From Streptosporangiaceae bacterium (GTDB lineage: Bacteria > Actinomycetota > Actinomycetes > Streptosporangiales > Streptosporangiaceae): 5,424 nt of DNA. How positions within the stretch are numbered: the first letter of the stretch is position 1; each line of letters opens with the position of its first letter. The notes beneath the pieces are model-generated. The model saw nothing but the letters and a program-made list of their open reading frames with translations, searched no databases and was not told the DNA's origin. Both the position numbers and the translations under genes were made by a program. This document shows, piece after piece, positions 5,359-5,424 of this stretch. The DNA lies in contig JASHSO010000502.1 in the NCBI GenBank assembly GCA_030038715.1, forward strand, positions 1-5,424, in the 5' to 3' direction.

Positions 5359-5424
5359 ATGAAGCCATCCGGAGCGCACACCCACCCCGGCATGGGCGGC
5401 GGTCCGGCGGTCGCCCTGGTCGTC
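5359..5424 (+). CDS. Start of an unknown gene, cut by the right edge
   Basis: Only 22 codons are visible. They start MKPSGAHTHPGMGGG and turn hydrophobic (PAVALVV), which could be the beginning of a membrane segment. The strong ribosome binding site and the 40-bp distance from the upstream stop indicate a real start in the same operon as the 203-aa gene. No family can be assigned from this length. Confidence 0.65.
   Translation, partial: MKPSGAHTHPGMGGGPAVALVV

Noticed and set aside
4557..5393. 278-aa minus-strand ORF opposite the 203-aa gene
   Set aside because: It is a long antisense shadow produced by high third-position G/C in the plus-strand gene; its composition is Gly/Arg/Val/Ala/Pro-rich with no domain, and the plus-strand gene has better start signals.
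1..5424. tRNA, rRNA, CRISPR array, riboswitch or attachment site
   Set aside because: I found no cloverleaf-like sequence, regular spaced repeats, known riboswitch core or tRNA 3' end by reading both strands.

Overview
The window looks like chromosomal DNA of a high-G+C actinobacterium of the Streptomyces type. The evidence is strong G/C bias at third codon positions, GTG starts, AAAGG/GAAAGGG-type ribosome binding sites and actinobacterial-looking protein sequences. I cannot name the genus from sequence alone.

Left part (about 1-3964), all on the minus strand and read right to left: a promoter near 3950, then a 287-aa class I (Schiff-base) aldolase of the FbaB/LsrF/DeoC superfamily. A 51-codon ORF follows, overlapping the aldolase stop by ATGA. 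Next are an extracellular solute-binding lipoprotein (SBP_bac_5 family) and a DppB-type inner-membrane permease, which runs off the left edge only a few residues before its expected end. Together this is a Dpp/Opp-type ABC importer with a catabolic aldolase in front. My inference is uptake and breakdown of a small carbohydrate-like or phosphorylatable compound rather than plain peptide uptake; the substrate is not visible. The second permease (DppC) and the ATPases (DppD/F) would be expected beyond base 1. Three palindromic sites mark the operon: a candidate operator just after the aldolase promoter, an inverted repeat just before the binding-protein start, and a perfect 20-bp palindrome between the binding protein and the permease.

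Middle (about 3965-4560): an intergenic stretch with decayed transposase debris. A piece of an IS21-type IstA transposase carries several small frameshifts. It is followed directly by a short piece resembling the N-terminal part of IS701-type transposases. No intact mobile element is present.

Right part (about 4560-5424), plus strand and divergent from the importer operon: a possible short leader ORF, a 203-aa protein of unknown function with a GTG start, and 40 bp later the first 22 codons of another gene with a strong ribosome binding site. The last two look like an operon. I do not recognise either product.

I do not see a clear new defence, CRISPR, RNA or biosynthetic system. The points most worth following up are the aldolase-importer pairing with its operator-like sites, the small overlapping ORF that may be a gutted kinase gene, the mosaic transposase relic, and the unknown divergent operon.
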